Of a stretch of DNA of 32,981 bases, positions 9,501 to 16,109 are shown in pieces (within the stretch, counting starts at the first letter, position 1; the number at the start of each line of letters is the position of its first letter). Under the pieces are notes generated by a model. It searched no databases, was not told where the DNA came from, and saw nothing but the letters and a program-made list of their open reading frames with translations. A program made the translations under genes and the position numbers. Origin of the DNA: an uncultured Caryophanales bacterium (lineage in GTDB: Bacteria > Bacillota_I > Bacilli_A > RFN20 > CAG-826); NCBI GenBank assembly GCA_947302535.1, contig CAMYVX010000012.1:1-32981 (forward strand), in the 5' to 3' direction.

Positions 9501-9875
9501 CTTGATTCCCATACTTTGTTCTCTGATGGTAAACACATCTACTATGGTAACAAATCAGTAAGTGGTTATGGAAACTTAGACGTTGATGATACCACAGCGT
9601 ATGGACCAGAAACCACTACTATCACTGGTACCACTAGATCATTCACATATTATGTTTACAACTACTCAAACGGCGGAAACTATGTTTTATCCAATTCTGG
9701 AGCTGTTGTGAAGATTTATATTGGTGATGCAGAAACTGGAGAAGAAATCCAATACACATTCAATGTTCCTTACGGATCAGGTAGATATTGGAATGTCTTC
9801 ACCTATAATGCCTCAACTGGAAGATTAACTTTCAGTAACTACATTTCTAACAGTTCGCCAAGTACACCATACTAG
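6582..9875 (+). CDS. Large lipoprotein with Cys-x2-Cys repeats, wall-binding-like and CarboxypepD_reg-like domains
   Basis: This 1097-aa protein has a lipoprotein signal (KLLFGFLLAMALPFAGC; lipidated Cys at residue 21), so it should be tethered outside the membrane. Residues about 45-530 hold twelve CxxC modules. Ten of them follow the pattern C-T-E-x-G, then CxxC(G/D/N), then P-A-x-G-H, which supplies three Cys and one His per unit and suggests zinc binding or structural metal sites. The first and last lack the lone Cys. Residues about 560-620 resemble glucan/cell-wall-binding repeats (NTYYLVDNHIVTGF; ETLYYFDEDGVM). Three carboxypeptidase-regulatory-like beta domains follow (about 690-752, 760-852, 860-955), each with a Gly-Tyr/Asn-Tyr turn motif. 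The end (about 958-1090, VRIVLTWGSTPNDLDSH) resembles a DUF2135/YfaP-type domain. No catalytic motif is seen. It is monocistronic, with its own promoter and terminator. Function unknown; adhesion or surface display is my inference. Confidence 0.9.
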   Translation: MKNKKLLFGFLLAMALPFAGCSAVVEHTVHTYSEEWSMDGTGHWHQCVECNARVDYYEHSFTDWVIESVTSCTEPGIAYRVCKVCQYREEIDEPARGHEWEDEWTIDREANCSQEGEKSHHCAVCDERKDITIIPKNGVHLHTYTIHENEKTPDCTHSGGWDEVTYCEDCGNEVDREFHFVPALGHDWDTDWTIDKESTCTIHGEKSHHCLRCDERKDITTMPTNDKHNPGEATQTNYVDPTCTEDGGYDTVVICQDCGKTLSSTHTTLPALGHTPGDIVTSNVIPATCTEPGGYDEDVYCEVCGEHLEHDHVDIPAKGHVPGQPQIRNLHEATCTEDGSYDETIYCTVCNEVLEDHHHVIPAKGHTAGEGVKTNVVEPTCTLPGSYDEEVYCSVCGEFMSSEHVVVPAKGHTWSSEWTIDVEPSCVTEGERSHHCLECEERTDIEPVPPVSGNHVHTHDVISNEIDPNCTEAGSYFKEVYCDDCGELVSSETVIVPALGHNFTEWTEIAHPTAVSKGMMERTCLRCGHYETEELPVLVCHYEIVDDHIELIAENGEVQHDLTYEGHSFDSNGVMIADGEFFTLNGNTYYLVDNHIVTGFMVINETLYYFDEDGVMVTNTVIDDYDLTNDGSNDEVTFDSNGHGSLPDTSIIFIKDESYLIEGTHVYSKSNVTFKIIESDDDLVDRNNPLLANVHVSLTIRGQIYDGYTNEEGLVTINAAYGEASLSLELSGYKTRTDTLAINQPEFYFTYAIDLDVSNTLNGRVVVADNDQDFTNNQPLDNAELTLTRVGNYVEYIEPRTVTSNAEGRYTFENLTAGVYQIIVHKDGYKDIFDVVYINGGVTVTQNILMEAVSEENVELGSISGQVRDATKQTVTPIEGITLKFRSGINMTYGEVLYETTTDSNGNYSVDVDPGNYTIQAVDERENPGTRYSSTILVVKVLSNVTLTGQNIAMSPTVTGVRIVLTWGSTPNDLDSHTLFSDGKHIYYGNKSVSGYGNLDVDDTTAYGPETTTITGTTRSFTYYVYNYSNGGNYVLSNSGAVVKIYIGDAETGEEIQYTFNVPYGSGRYWNVFTYNASTGRLTFSNYISNSSPSTPY

Positions 9876-9896
9876 AAGTAGTTAAAACTAAAGATT

Positions 9897-9921
9897 AGGA
9901 CTAGAAATTCTAGTCCTTTTT
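9897..9921 (+). terminator. Intrinsic terminator of the lipoprotein gene
   Basis: AGGACTAGA and TCTAGTCCT form a perfect 9-bp stem with a 3-nt loop, immediately followed by TTTTTCTT. It lies 22 nt after the stop codon. Confidence 0.92.
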
Positions 9922-9937
9922 CTTATAGGTATGAAAT

Positions 9938-9978
9938 AATATTCTCTTTATTAAATTTTACAAAAATTTGAGAATATT
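9938..9978 (+). promoter_or_regulatory. Inverted repeat overlapping the ktrB -35 region
   Basis: AATATTCTC (9938-9946) and GAGAATATT (9970-9978) are perfect 9-nt inverted repeats. They enclose a second pair, AAATTTT/AAAATTT. The right arm overlaps the proposed -35 of ktrB by two bases, so it could be an operator; as RNA it would be a weak AT hairpin. The protein that might bind it is unknown. Confidence 0.4.
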
Positions 9979-10006
9979 AGACTTTTAAGTTTAGTAAGTG
10001 TATAAT
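9977..10006 (+). promoter_or_regulatory. Promoter of ktrBA with very short leader
   Basis: TTAGAC (9977-9982) and a perfect TATAAT (10001-10006) are 18 nt apart. Initiation is predicted near 10013, about 8 nt before ATG 10021, and no Shine-Dalgarno is present. The TTG at 10009 used by the ORF track would lie upstream of the transcript. Confidence 0.65.
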
Positions 10007-10020
10007 ACTTGCGATTTTAT

Positions 10021-11445
10021 ATGAGTAGCGAAAATAAACGTATCCATAGGAAAAGCGCTAATCCGTATATCTTATTTATCCTCTCCTTTGTGTTTGTGAT
10101 TTTAGTGGGCTCGTTGCTTTTGTATATGCCATTTTGCGCATCAAGTACAAGCCAAGTCACATGGAACCACTGGGGTAATTTTGATTATTATATCAACTGT
10201 TTCTTTGTCGCTGTAAGCGCTACATGTGTGACGGGATTAAATGGCTTTGCCGATGGTCTAGCGGGTACTTTTAATTTCGCTGGTCAATTAATTGTTCTTA
10301 TTATGGTCCAAATTGGTGGACTTGGTTTTATCACCATTCTCACCTTTATCCTAACGTTATTTAGAAGTAAACTTCAGTTTAAAAACCGTTATGTTTTAGC
10401 CCAGGCTGTAAACGCCACAAATGTTGGTGACGTTGTAAAATTCGTAAGAAATGTCGTTATTGTAGCCCTTGTTTTTGAAATTATCGGTACTTTATTAGGT
10501 TTGCCAGTATTCTTAAAAATCTATGAAGATGATCCATCTAAAGGGGTGTGGAATGCAATCTTTATTTCCGTATCTGCATTTAATAACGCAGGATTTGACA
10601 TCCTTGGTTCTAATTCCTTAATGTCACCAGTTATAACTAACTTGCTAGCGGATCCATCCACTCAGTGGATGTATTATTACTTATTATCTTACTTAATGAT
10701 TTTAATCGTCTGTGGTGGTATTTCTTTCCTTGTTATCTTTGATTTAGCAAGCCGCTTAAGAAGAAGAAAGAAGAATGAAATTCATACATTCACTAAGATT
10801 GTATTAGCCACCACCGCTTTCTTACTCATCTCAGGATACGTTTTATTACTTCTTACCGATGGTACTAGAGGCGTATTATCTCCATTTGATGCTTTATTCC
10901 AAACAGTCACATTAAGAACTGCTGGCTTTGCTAATGTTGATCAATCAAAGTTATCTTTACCAGGCAAAGCTATTTGCTGCTTATTTATGTTTATTGGTGG
11001 TTCTCCGTTAAGTACCGCTGGTGGTATTAAAACCACCACAGCCTTTGTGATTGTTTTATCTTTATATTGCCATTTAAGAGGCAAACAAGTTGTTGCTTTT
11101 AAAAGAACTTATTCCAGTAACACAATCTTAAAAGCAATGTCATTATTAGTTTTAGGTATTTTCTCCACTATTGTGGCTATGGTGGCTATCGCTGGTTTTG
11201 AAGGTGGTAACGAAGCTATTACTATGGAAGATATCTTCTTTGAAGTCTTCTCAGCTTTCGGTACTGTTGGTCTATCAACTGGTATTACCCCCGTACTACA
11301 TACTGGTAGCAAAATAATATTATGTGTCTTAATGTTCTTAGGAAGATTAGGACCAATTACATTCTTCCAAGTCTTTAGCACTAACATGAATAAAGAAGGA
11401 AGTTTACATTTCAAATATATCGAGGAAGAAACACTCGTAGGATAG
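10021..11445 (+). CDS. ktrB: Potassium uptake channel subunit KtrB (TrkH family)
   Basis: This 474-aa integral membrane protein is the K+-conducting subunit of a Ktr system. The four-fold pseudo-repeat of M1-P-M2 units is visible through its selectivity-filter loops: SATCVTGL (near residue 65), FNNAGFDILGS (near 190), TLRTAGFANVD (near 300) and AFGTVGLSTGITP (near 420), each with the key Gly. Many hydrophobic helices separate them. I prefer ATG 10021 to the ORF-track TTG at 10009 because the TATAAT at 10001-10006 places the start site downstream of that TTG. The regulator ktrA follows 10 nt later, so the pair is an operon. In Firmicutes, KtrAB is commonly restrained by cyclic-di-AMP. Confidence 0.95.
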   Translation: MSSENKRIHRKSANPYILFILSFVFVILVGSLLLYMPFCASSTSQVTWNHWGNFDYYINCFFVAVSATCVTGLNGFADGLAGTFNFAGQLIVLIMVQIGGLGFITILTFILTLFRSKLQFKNRYVLAQAVNATNVGDVVKFVRNVVIVALVFEIIGTLLGLPVFLKIYEDDPSKGVWNAIFISVSAFNNAGFDILGSNSLMSPVITNLLADPSTQWMYYYLLSYLMILIVCGGISFLVIFDLASRLRRRKKNEIHTFTKIVLATTAFLLISGYVLLLLTDGTRGVLSPFDALFQTVTLRTAGFANVDQSKLSLPGKAICCLFMFIGGSPLSTAGGIKTTTAFVIVLSLYCHLRGKQVVAFKRTYSSNTILKAMSLLVLGIFSTIVAMVAIAGFEGGNEAITMEDIFFEVFSAFGTVGLSTGITPVLHTGSKIILCVLMFLGRLGPITFFQVFSTNMNKEGSLHFKYIEEETLVG

Positions 11446-11455
11446 GAGAAGAATT

Positions 11456-12127
11456 ATGGCAAAAAAATCATTCGCCGTTATCGGTTTAGGACAATTTGGT
11501 CAAGCGGTTGTCGAAGAATTATTAGCAAATGGAGCGGACGTTATCGCTATTGATAACAAAGAAGAAGTCGTTAAAAAGATGTCTAAATATCTTTCTACGA
11601 CATTTATCGCTGACTCCACCAATGAAAAAGCTTTACAAGAATTAGGTATTAAAGATGTTGATGGAGCCATTGTCGCCTTTGGCGAAAATAAAGAAGCCTC
11701 CATTTTAACCACTGTTATTCTTCATCAATTCGGCATTAAACAAATCATTGTTCGTGTTGATGATGATTATTACACCTCAATTATGAAAAAACTTGGAGCA
11801 ACCGAAATCGTTACTCCACAAAAAGCTGCAGGACAAGCTTTGGCTAATCGTTTAGGAAACGATGACTATAAAGACTTCTATAAATTAGATGACAAATATT
11901 CTGTTGTTTCCATTTTCGTCAATCCTTCTTTCGTTCCTATTACTGTTGTTGATCTTAATCCTAAGATTAAATTCGGTGTTAGCCTCGTCTTAGTAAAAAG
12001 AAAAGGCAAATCCTTTATTCCAGGTGGTAATGATTCTATCCTCCCCGAAGACACCATCTTCGTCGTGGGTACGACAAAAGATATCCGCTCCTTTAGAACC
12101 GAACTTAACGGTAAGAAAGGTAAATAA
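11456..12127 (+). CDS. ktrA: Potassium uptake regulatory subunit KtrA (RCK domain protein)
   Basis: This 223-aa cytosolic protein gates KtrB as an octameric ring. The N-terminal RCK/Rossmann domain has the nucleotide-binding GLGQFGQAVVEELL (about residues 9-22) and the acidic residue ending the second strand (VIAIDNKEE). A TrkA_C/RCK_C domain (about 135-220, with SVVSIFVNPSF and PGGNDSILPEDTIFVVG) follows; in Firmicutes this is the cyclic-di-AMP-binding module. Length is normal. It has AGGAGAAGAATT before the ATG, is translated from the ktrB transcript, and ends at a bidirectional terminator shared with modC. Confidence 0.96.
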   Translation: MAKKSFAVIGLGQFGQAVVEELLANGADVIAIDNKEEVVKKMSKYLSTTFIADSTNEKALQELGIKDVDGAIVAFGENKEASILTTVILHQFGIKQIIVRVDDDYYTSIMKKLGATEIVTPQKAAGQALANRLGNDDYKDFYKLDDKYSVVSIFVNPSFVPITVVDLNPKIKFGVSLVLVKRKGKSFIPGGNDSILPEDTIFVVGTTKDIRSFRTELNGKKGK

Positions 12128-12139
12128 TTTACGTAGTAA

Positions 12140-12167
12140 AAAATCAGTGGTTCGTTCCACTGATTTT
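12140..12167. terminator. Bidirectional terminator between ktrA and modC
   Basis: AAAATCAGTGG and CCACTGATTTT form a perfect 11-bp stem with a TTCGTT loop. T-rich sequence follows on the plus strand, and the A-run before the stem gives a T-run on the minus strand. The modC stop codon overlaps the hairpin edge. Confidence 0.9.
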
Positions 12168-13203
12168 ATTTATCTTTTAGTAATAAGATATCTTCTTCAT
12201 CAAATCCTAATTGAGTAATATTAGTAATCTTTTTATCTTTTCTAGTTCGATAATAGATATCTTCACTATCTTCCTTTTGTCCCTCATATTTAAATCTAAT
12301 TAAATATTCAAAGGGCTCTTCTTCTATATCTTTAATATTAATAGGATATATGAATGTCTTATTATCTTCTTTTAAAGCATGGGCCCTAATACCAATATAA
12401 GAGATATCACTATCGACTTTTTGTTTTAAAGTAAGTTTCTTATTAAAATCAGTAATAAAGATATTATGTTCATCTATAACTTCAATCGGATAAATATTTT
12501 TACAGCCACTAATAATAGCCGCGCTTAAATAACGAGGATTTTTAAATAGTTCTTTGGTCTTATCAATAACAACGTTTTCTCCATGAGAAATAATACAAGT
12601 ATTACCACTTAATAAATATGCTTCATCACGGTTATGCGTTACTAAAACAACATCACCCTGATAAGTTGATAAGATTTGTTTCATTTCTAGTTCTAACTTA
12701 GTTCTTAAGTGTTCATCTAAAGCCGAGAATGGTTCATCAAGAAGAATCATTTCAGGATTACCGATTAAAATTCTTGCTAACGCTGTTCTTTGAGCTTCTC
12801 CTCCAGATATTTGTTTGGGATAAAGATTAGAGACTTTTTCTAGTTGAAATAGATTAATCATGTCGACTACTTTTTGCTTTTTAATCTCTTTATCTTTTTC
12901 TTTATACCCTAAAGCTATATTTTGATAAACATTCATGTTTGGGAAGAGGGCATACGATTGGAACATATATCCTACATTTCGTTCCTGTGGAGGAAGATTA
13001 ATTCTCTTCTCACTATCAAACAACACTCTACCATTAACTTCGATATATCCTGAGTCAGGTTTAATAATACCAGCGATACATTTAAGCGTTAAAGATTTGC
13101 CACTCCCGCTAGGGCCAAGTAAGGCCAAAGTCCCACTACTAGAAATATCAACATTTAATTGAAAAGAGCCGAAATCCTTGTGTATTTTAAGAGAAAAACT
13201 CAT
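12166..13203 (-). CDS. modC: Molybdate ABC transporter ATP-binding protein
   Basis: This 345-aa protein is the ATPase of molybdate (or tungstate) import, acting at the inner face of the membrane with ModB. It has Walker A GPSGSGKS (about residues 31-38), a Q-loop in VGYMFQSYALFPNM, signature ISGGEAQRTALARIL (about 133-147), Walker B MILLDEPFSALDE and the switch His in LVTHNRDEAYLL. A C-terminal extension (about 235-345) sits where ModC-type proteins carry a TOBE-like regulatory domain; it is divergent. Its ATG overlaps the modB TGA (ATGA), indicating translational coupling. It is the last gene of the Mo block. Substrate is assigned from the ModA and ModB neighbours and the cofactor genes. Confidence 0.92.
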   Translation of the reverse strand: MSFSLKIHKDFGSFQLNVDISSSGTLALLGPSGSGKSLTLKCIAGIIKPDSGYIEVNGRVLFDSEKRINLPPQERNVGYMFQSYALFPNMNVYQNIALGYKEKDKEIKKQKVVDMINLFQLEKVSNLYPKQISGGEAQRTALARILIGNPEMILLDEPFSALDEHLRTKLELEMKQILSTYQGDVVLVTHNRDEAYLLSGNTCIISHGENVVIDKTKELFKNPRYLSAAIISGCKNIYPIEVIDEHNIFITDFNKKLTLKQKVDSDISYIGIRAHALKEDNKTFIYPINIKDIEEEPFEYLIRFKYEGQKEDSEDIYYRTRKDKKITNITQLGFDEEDILLLKDK

Positions 13204-13874
13204 AATTTAGCTCCTTGCTTCATCCTATTATTATTCTCATATAGATTAAGGATAACTAATATCAATGCTGAAATAATAATGTTAAATAATGTCCAGATTA
13301 AAGCAGTCTGACCATCGTTATTATTAAAAGCATACGCCACTGTTGTAGATATAGTCGCGGTCTTATATTGGTTATAACCTATTAACATGCTTGTTGCACC
13401 ATATTCGCCAAGCGCTCTAGCAAAGGCTAAAACAAAGCCAGCGATTAATCCATTTTTAATATTTGGAACAATAATTCTCCAAAAGATATAGGTGTTAGAT
13501 AAACCTAAAGTTCTTCCGGCAAAGACAAGATCTTCATCAAAGTTCTCTAATGCTCCTCTAACAGTTCTATACATTAAAGGAAAGGAAACAAATGCGGCCG
13601 CTATAATTCCACCCTTCCAATCCATAAAGAAACGAATTCCAATGGTGTCTAAAAAAGCTCCAAAAGGATGTTTAGGACCAACAAGCAGAATTAATAAATA
13701 TCCACATACCGTTGGTGGGAGAACTAAAGGCAGCATTAAGATAACATCTAAAATCCCTTTAATGATTCTTGGACATTTCCTAACATAATACGCTAGTAAA
13801 AGTCCAAGGAAAAAGACAATAATACTAGCGAAAAAAGCAATACGTAAAGAATTAAATAAAGGGAATAGGTTCAT
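13200..13874 (-). CDS. modB: Molybdate ABC transporter permease
   Basis: This 224-aa inner-membrane permease has about five or six hydrophobic segments. ModB hallmarks are LPLVLPPTVCGYLLILL (about residues 47-63) and the EAA coupling loop (AGRTLGLSNTYIFWRIIVPN, then IKNGLIAG), followed by FARALGEYGATSMLIG (about 169-184). It normally dimerises and passes molybdate received from ModA. The ATG begins 1 nt after the modA stop, and its TGA stop overlaps the modC ATG, so modABC is a strict operon. The intact TGA here is also evidence that TGA terminates translation in this genome. Confidence 0.95.
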   Translation of the reverse strand: MNLFPLFNSLRIAFFASIIVFFLGLLLAYYVRKCPRIIKGILDVILMLPLVLPPTVCGYLLILLVGPKHPFGAFLDTIGIRFFMDWKGGIIAAAFVSFPLMYRTVRGALENFDEDLVFAGRTLGLSNTYIFWRIIVPNIKNGLIAGFVLAFARALGEYGATSMLIGYNQYKTATISTTVAYAFNNNDGQTALIWTLFNIIISALILVILNLYENNNRMKQGAKL

Positions 13875-13875
13875 C

Positions 13876-14685
13876 TTATAATCTTTCTTTAATTAATTTA
13901 GCCATAACATCAAAAGATGTTACTTCCATAGGATTATCATCTGGGACAGATAAAACAACTTTATTTTCTAATAAATTCATGCAGCTATCATCTAATAGGT
14001 ATTCATCATCTTCAAGAGCATTCATTTGTTTAGCTCCAGCGGAAATAAATAAATCGCATTCTGCTCCTTCTTCAATTTGCGTTTGAAGTTTTCCTGAACT
14101 ACCATAAACAACTTCAAAACTCACGTTTGTGTATTTACTATGATATGTTTCAGTAATTTTATTCATAGTCTCGGTTAAAGAAGCAGCAGCAAAAATAGTT
14201 AGCTTTACTTCTTCACTAATCTCTTCGTAGGTAGTTGGTACTTCACTAACACTAGAGAAACCAACAGAAGCAAAAACATCCATAGCTTCTTTACTTGCTA
14301 AATACGATAAGAACTTAACCGAACAATCGGGGTGTGCACTATCGTTTAAAGCAGCAGCTGGGTAAATGACTTGTCCACACATATCTTTAGTGGCAGTATC
14401 AATAACTTTCAAATTCGCAGAAAAAGCATCGGTAGCGTATATAATACCGCAAGAAACTAATCCTTCCTTAACTTGAGAGGTAACTGCCTTCACATCTTCA
14501 CCAAAGGTGATAAGTTCTTTTTTAGCCATGGCCTCTTCATTAATTTCATAATACCGCAAAATCTTTTGAGCATATTGGCCAACAGGAACATTCTCTCCAC
14601 CAATAGCTAATAAGAATTTGTTTTTTTGTCCACAACTAGTAAGAAGAATTTGACTCAAAGAAAGTAATAGAATTATTTTTCTCAC
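13876..14685 (-). CDS. modA: Molybdate-binding lipoprotein ModA, apparently circularly permuted
   Basis: This 269-aa protein is the predicted extracytoplasmic molybdate/tungstate-binding component. I choose the GTG at 14683-14685 because it gives a clean lipoprotein signal (MRKIILLLSLSQILLTSC) with AAAGGA 8 nt upstream; the ORF-track ATG at 14706 lies inside the preceding gene. The domain order is reversed. Directly after the lipid Cys comes the segment normally in the second half of ModA (AIGGENVPVGQYAQKIL, then VSCGIIYATDAFSANL and VIYPAAALND, ending FASVGF). After a roughly 17-residue acidic linker comes the segment normally at the N-terminus (LTIFAAASLTETMNKI, YGSSGKLQTQIEEGAECDLF, LLENKVVLSVPDDNP). 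Both halves look complete and in frame. The usual mid-protein junction is now the two termini, and the natural ends are joined. Neighbouring modB and modC are normal. It should still fold, since type II binding proteins have nearby termini, but this is inference. Confidence 0.9.
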   Translation of the reverse strand: MRKIILLLSLSQILLTSCGQKNKFLLAIGGENVPVGQYAQKILRYYEINEEAMAKKELITFGEDVKAVTSQVKEGLVSCGIIYATDAFSANLKVIDTATKDMCGQVIYPAAALNDSAHPDCSVKFLSYLASKEAMDVFASVGFSSVSEVPTTYEEISEEVKLTIFAAASLTETMNKITETYHSKYTNVSFEVVYGSSGKLQTQIEEGAECDLFISAGAKQMNALEDDEYLLDDSCMNLLENKVVLSVPDDNPMEVTSFDVMAKLIKERL

Positions 14686-14687
14686 AT

Positions 14688-15626
14688 TTATTCCTTTCTG
14701 GCGCATTCACTTGCGGTGTTTCTAAGTAAATCAATTCCATGTCCAACAACATCAATAAATACATCAATACTTTCTTCACAAGCTTTAGGCGAACCTGGAA
14801 GATTAATTATTAATGTTTTGCCTCTAATGACAGAGACTCCTCGAGAAAGCATAGCCTTCTTGGTATATTTCATAGATTCATTTCTAATAGCTTCACTGAT
14901 ACCAGGAACATCTCTATCCATAACTTCCTTCGTGGCTTCAGGAGTGTGGTCACGAGGAGAGAAACCCGTTCCTCCAGTTGTAAGAATTAAATCTAATTGT
15001 CTTTGATCCGCTAATCGGATTAATTGTTTCTTTAATAGTTCTGGCTCATCAGGAATAAGAATATATTCAACAACTTCAAATTTATGTTCTTTCAAAATGT
15101 TACAAAGTAAAGGCCCCGATAAATCTTCTCTTTCTCCTTTAAAGCCTTTATCAGATAAAGTGATAACCGCAGCCTGATAAGGAAATGGGTAATCTCTAGG
15201 GATAACAATAATCTCATCCCCAACTTTAATATCTCCACCTTTAATCACTCGGGCAAAAGTTCCAAGTCTAGGCATAATACATTCACCCATCCGGTAATAA
15301 ATCTGGCAGTGGTCATGGCATTCTTTTCCAATTTGAGTTACTTCAAAAATAACATCATTACATTTAATCCAAGTACCAACCGGAAGCTTATTTACTTCAA
15401 GACCACTAACGATAAGATTTTCACCAAATGCTCCTGGTTCAACCTTTGCTCCTTGAGCATTAAATTCATCTATTTTTTCTTGTTCTAAAAATGAAATCTG
15501 TCGATGCCAGTCGCCTGCGTGAGCGTCTCCATTTAAACCAAAATTAACTAAAAAAGTGCCCTTTTCGATAGGTTTTTTAATCGTTCCACGTTTTTCTGAT
15601 AAACAAATCGCCGTTACTTTTCCCAT
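14688..15626 (-). CDS. MOSC domain - MogA/MoaB molybdopterin adenylyltransferase fusion
   Basis: This 312-aa bifunctional protein joins two molybdenum cofactor domains. Residues about 1-145 form a MOSC domain (GLNGDAHAGDWHRQISFLEQ; GAFGENLIVSGLE; the conserved Cys in TQIGKECH), a module thought to carry or transfer sulfur in Moco maturation. Residues about 150-312 form a MogA/MoaB domain (AAVITLSDKGFKGEREDLSG; ILTTGGTGFSPRDHTPEAT; LIINLPGSPKACEES), which adenylates molybdopterin before metal insertion. Similar fusions are known in clostridial Mo clusters. It lies 2 nt after moaC and 2 nt before the chosen modA start. A Mog-type activity is likely; a MoaB-like role without activity cannot be excluded. 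Confidence 0.92.
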   Translation of the reverse strand: MGKVTAICLSEKRGTIKKPIEKGTFLVNFGLNGDAHAGDWHRQISFLEQEKIDEFNAQGAKVEPGAFGENLIVSGLEVNKLPVGTWIKCNDVIFEVTQIGKECHDHCQIYYRMGECIMPRLGTFARVIKGGDIKVGDEIIVIPRDYPFPYQAAVITLSDKGFKGEREDLSGPLLCNILKEHKFEVVEYILIPDEPELLKKQLIRLADQRQLDLILTTGGTGFSPRDHTPEATKEVMDRDVPGISEAIRNESMKYTKKAMLSRGVSVIRGKTLIINLPGSPKACEESIDVFIDVVGHGIDLLRNTASECARKE

Positions 15627-15628
15627 AA

Positions 15629-16108
15629 TTAAAAATAGAAATCTCCTGATTTACCACCATGCTTTTCCACTAGATGAATATCGCTAATCACCATTCTTTT
15701 ATCAATGCTCTTGCACATGTCATAGACAGTTAATAAAGCAATATTTACTCCCATTAGAGCTTCCATCTCCACTCCAGTTTTTCCAACATTTTTTGTTGTG
15801 CACTTAGCGAGGAAACCATACTTACCATCATTTTCAAATCTAGTAAAAGTAACTAAGACGTTATCCAAAGGAAGACTATGACACAAAGGAATAAGTTCAC
15901 TAACTTTCTTAGCACCCATGATTCCCGCAACTTGAGCAATGGTTAAAACATCGCCCTTAGCAAAAGCATGTTCATTCACTTTTTTATAGCACTCTTCATT
16001 CATAGTAATCATTCCTTGAGCAACCGCTAAACGACTAGTGGCTTTTTTACTAGAAACATCAACCATGACCGCATTACCTTTTTCATCTAGATGAGTAAAA
16101 TTATTCAT
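15629..16108 (-). CDS. moaC: Cyclic pyranopterin monophosphate synthase MoaC
   Basis: MoaC acts with MoaA to convert GTP to cyclic pyranopterin monophosphate, the first stable Moco intermediate. The 159-aa form starting MNNFTHLDEKGNAVMVDVS is preferred over the ORF-track start at 16159. It matches MoaC N-termini, lies 1 nt after the moeA-like stop and has GGAGG directly upstream. Family motifs include KGDVLTIAQVAGIMGAKK, ELIPLCHSLPLDNV (about residues 70-83), TGVEMEALMGVNIALLTVYDM and KHGGKSGDF, containing the active-site Lys, His, Glu and Asp residues. Length is typical. Confidence 0.97.
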   Translation of the reverse strand: MNNFTHLDEKGNAVMVDVSSKKATSRLAVAQGMITMNEECYKKVNEHAFAKGDVLTIAQVAGIMGAKKVSELIPLCHSLPLDNVLVTFTRFENDGKYGFLAKCTTKNVGKTGVEMEALMGVNIALLTVYDMCKSIDKRMVISDIHLVEKHGGKSGDFYF

Positions 16109-16109
16109 C

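Noticed and set aside
10009-10020. TTG start for ktrB proposed by the ORF track
   Set aside because: It falls between a perfect TATAAT and the predicted transcription start; ATG 10021 gives the normal KtrB N-terminus.
14686-14706. ATG start for modA at 14706
   Set aside because: It lies inside the MOSC-Mog coding region and adds a polar stretch ahead of an otherwise normal lipoprotein signal; GTG 14685 has a better ribosome binding site.
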